In this document: in pieces, positions 10,838-12,288 of the stretch
Position numbering within the stretch: the first letter of the stretch is position 1
How the letters are laid out: every line of letters starts with the position of its first letter
Assembly: GCA_013152105.1 (NCBI GenBank)
Contig: JAADHA010000254.1
Span: forward strand, 1-12,288
Length of the DNA: 12,288 nt
From: Oligoflexia bacterium
GTDB lineage: Bacteria; Myxococcota_A; UBA796; UBA2385
Direction of reading: 5' to 3'
Translations under genes and position numbers: made by a program
Notes under the pieces: model-generated
What the model was told of the DNA's origin: nothing
Databases searched by the model: none
The model's input: the letters and a program-made list of their open reading frames with translations, nothing else

Positions 10838-11841
10838 TGCATCTGGCGCCTGCCTTCTTGGTGCTGGCCGCGCTGACCAGCGACAGCCTGGGCCAGCAGC
10901 CGCCACCGATCGTCAACGGTGAGACGACGGGGGACTGGCCCGCGGTCGGCATGATTGCGGCCTATGACGCTGACAACAACACGGTCAGCATGTACTGCAG
11001 CGGCACCCTGGTCGCCAATCAGGCGGTGGTGACCGCTGGCCACTGCGATGATGCCGCACAGACCTACCTGGACTGGGGCTACGACACGGTCTTCATCGTG
11101 GGCAGCAGCCTGGACGACATCCAGGATGTCGTGTTGGTGGACGGTTGGGAAGCCCACCCCGACTATCTCTTCGACGACAGTGGCGTGGCCGCGGATGTGG
11201 CCGTGGCGACGCTGTCGACGCCCCTGTCGGTTGACATCGCGCCCCTGCACCTGCGCACCGCGGACCTGGGCACCGACTGGTACGACCAGGACTTGACCCT
11301 GGTCGGCTACGGCGTCACGTCAGATGGATCCGTCGACGCGGGCACCAAGCGCACGACCACGGTCCCTGTGTACACGCTGGACAGCGACTTCGTCTACGGG
11401 CTCGATGAGACCGTCGGTGGCAGCAACGCCTGCTCGGGTGACTCTGGCGGGGCCGCCTTGCGTCAGACCGGGGATGGGTGGGAGCTGGTGGGCGTGCTCA
11501 GCTTTGTCTTCTCCTGGCAAGACGCGCAGACTTCCTGTGTTGGAGGAGGGGTGGGCGCGACCCGAATGGATGTCTTTGGCGAGTGGGTCGCCGGGGTGGC
11601 CGGGCTCGAAGCCGGCGGCACGGGGGCCGGAGGAACTGGCCTTGGCGGAGGTGTCGGCAGCAACAGCGGCGGTGGCGGCGTGAACCCCTTCGTCGAGGTG
11701 CCCAAGGAAGGCGGCTGCTGCGCCACTGCGGCCCCAAGAGCCACCCTCTGGGGGCTGCTCTTGGGGCTCACCGCGATGCTGACCCGGCGACGCTCATCCG
11801 CACCTCAGCGCAGGGCACAACATTTCACCGATGAACGGTGA
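10837..11841 (+). CDS. Secreted S1 (trypsin-fold) serine protease with MYXO-CTERM-like tail, paralogue 2
   Basis: A 334-residue paralogue of the preceding protease, sharing PPPIVNGETTGDW, TLVGYGVTSD, VPVYTLDSDFVYGLD, SGDSGGAAL, and SCVGGG followed by TRMD. The signal peptide is about residues 1-19. The triad is His69 (VTAGHC), Asp120 (AADVAVATL) and Ser203 (CSGDSGGA), and Asn197 again occupies the primary specificity position. The linker from about residue 265 is Gly-rich but shorter and without the Asp/Thr repeats. The tail has Cys294-Cys295, a hydrophobic LWGLLLGLTAML and TRRR, then about 18 more charged residues, longer than usual after such an anchor. The ATG overlaps the previous TGA by one base and has no Shine-Dalgarno, so it is probably translated by coupling. 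The pair looks like a tandem duplication that has since diverged; whether one activates the other is inference. Confidence 0.9.
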   Translation: MHLAPAFLVLAALTSDSLGQQPPPIVNGETTGDWPAVGMIAAYDADNNTVSMYCSGTLVANQAVVTAGHCDDAAQTYLDWGYDTVFIVGSSLDDIQDVVLVDGWEAHPDYLFDDSGVAADVAVATLSTPLSVDIAPLHLRTADLGTDWYDQDLTLVGYGVTSDGSVDAGTKRTTTVPVYTLDSDFVYGLDETVGGSNACSGDSGGAALRQTGDGWELVGVLSFVFSWQDAQTSCVGGGVGATRMDVFGEWVAGVAGLEAGGTGAGGTGLGGGVGSNSGGGGVNPFVEVPKEGGCCATAAPRATLWGLLLGLTAMLTRRRSSAPQRRAQHFTDER

Positions 11842-11912
11842 CTGTCCTGATGTAGAACAGATTGCCTGCCCGTCGCGCATTCTGGAAGGACGGCATCTCA
11901 TGGCCTGGGTTG

Positions 11913-12288
11913 TCACCGCGCCAGCGCGGACCCTGGGACCAGGAAGATCTCGCCGCCAAAGGATCCGATGCCGTAGCGCCAAGGGGCCCCGATCATCAAG
12001 TCCGTGGCACCGTCCCCGTCGACATCCGAGGCCGCCAGGCTGAAGCCGAAGCCCCCATCCAGCGCGTTGCCCTGCAGCACCAGGCTGGAGTCCACGGCTG
12101 GGTCCAGGACACCCGCCAGGGGACCGGGGAAGACGTAGACCAGGCCGGGTGAGTTGGTGTGGGAGTAGGGTGCACTGACCACCAGATCCGCCTGGCCGTC
12201 GCCGTCGACATCCGCGTGGGGCGCGAAGGCAGAGCCCATCCAATTGTACTCATTCTCACCCGTCACAGACACCGGCGCATCATCCATC
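11913..12288 (-). CDS. FG-GAP / integrin-alpha-like repeat protein, C-terminal part
   Basis: At least 124 codons read leftward from the window edge to a TGA at 11913-11915; the true N-terminus probably lies beyond 12288, as such proteins are usually long. Two FG-GAP repeats are visible: HADVDGDGQADLVVSAPYS followed by GLVYVFPGPLAG, and AASDVDGDGATDLMIGAPW followed by GEIFLVPG. The DxDGDGxxD loops are calcium-binding signatures of beta-propeller blades. A preceding GSAFAPH fits the end of another blade. Such proteins are usually secreted or on the surface; no specific function can be assigned. It ends soon after the last repeat with no visible sorting tail. It converges on the protease pair, with 71 bases between stops and no clear terminator. 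Confidence 0.85.
   Translation of the reverse strand, partial: MDDAPVSVTGENEYNWMGSAFAPHADVDGDGQADLVVSAPYSHTNSPGLVYVFPGPLAGVLDPAVDSSLVLQGNALDGGFGFSLAASDVDGDGATDLMIGAPWRYGIGSFGGEIFLVPGSALAR

Noticed and set aside
9941..10906. 321-codon minus-strand open frame across the protease junction
   Set aside because: Antisense shadow of two clear S1 protease genes, with low-complexity Ala/Val/Thr composition and no family features.
11842..11912. Terminator between the second protease and the FG-GAP gene
   Set aside because: Only a five-pair stem (CCGTC/GACGG) with a 14-base loop can be drawn and no T run follows.
1..12288. CRISPR arrays, tRNA or rRNA genes, insertion sequences, phage genes
   Set aside because: No regularly spaced repeats, cloverleaf-like sequences, rRNA segments, transposase or integrase motifs were seen. 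The only tandem repeats are short and in-frame inside genes.

Overview
The window is GC-rich throughout and gene-dense, with short intergenic gaps and strong G/C preference at third codon positions. That preference is why long open frames appear antisense to real genes. Menaquinone made by the futalosine route, secreted S1 proteases with MYXO-CTERM-like tails and Gly/Asp/Thr-rich linkers, and an FG-GAP repeat protein together suggest a Myxococcota-like (deltaproteobacterial) lineage. That placement is inference from gene content; no rRNA or other phylogenetic marker is present.

Layout. Positions 1-18 hold the first six codons of a gene leaving to the left. ruvX (114-536, +) converges on a probable exported lipoprotein with a carboxypeptidase regulatory-like domain (561-1367, -). 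The lipoprotein lies downstream of a GbsR/MarR-type regulator on the same strand (1477-2073, -). The regulator diverges, across a 162-base gap with short palindromes, from a six-gene operon (2236-9647, +).

The operon is the core of the window. In order it encodes a long-chain polyprenyl diphosphate synthase, a UbiE/MenG methyltransferase, a UbiX-type flavin prenyltransferase, a 983-residue fusion protein, an amidohydrolase fitting aminodeoxyfutalosine deaminase, and a UbiA-family prenyltransferase of MqnP type. Genes overlap by 1-28 bases or are 9 bases apart, so they are probably co-transcribed and often translationally coupled. The fusion joins MqnE (radical SAM aminofutalosine synthase) to MqnA (chorismate dehydratase), then to a third domain. 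The third domain reads as a second MqnE/MqnC-like radical SAM barrel that has lost its iron-sulfur cysteines and carries a four-copy AQDL repeat where a Gly-rich motif should be. Together the operon supplies the entry chemistry of the head group, the side chain, their joining, a cofactor for decarboxylation and the last methylation. MqnB, MqnC, MqnD and a UbiD/MqnL decarboxylase are not in the window and must lie elsewhere if the pathway is complete.

After a 143-base gap containing a 15-base direct repeat, two paralogous secreted S1 serine proteases follow in tandem (9791-10837 and 10837-11841, +), with stop and start overlapping. Both have a Pro-Pro/IVNG activation site and Asn at the primary specificity position, and both end in a Cys, hydrophobic helix and Arg cluster. 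The window ends in an FG-GAP repeat protein on the minus strand (11913-12288, partial).

The best candidates for something undescribed are the three-part Mqn fusion with its apparently dead third domain, and the unusual activation and specificity features shared by the protease pair.
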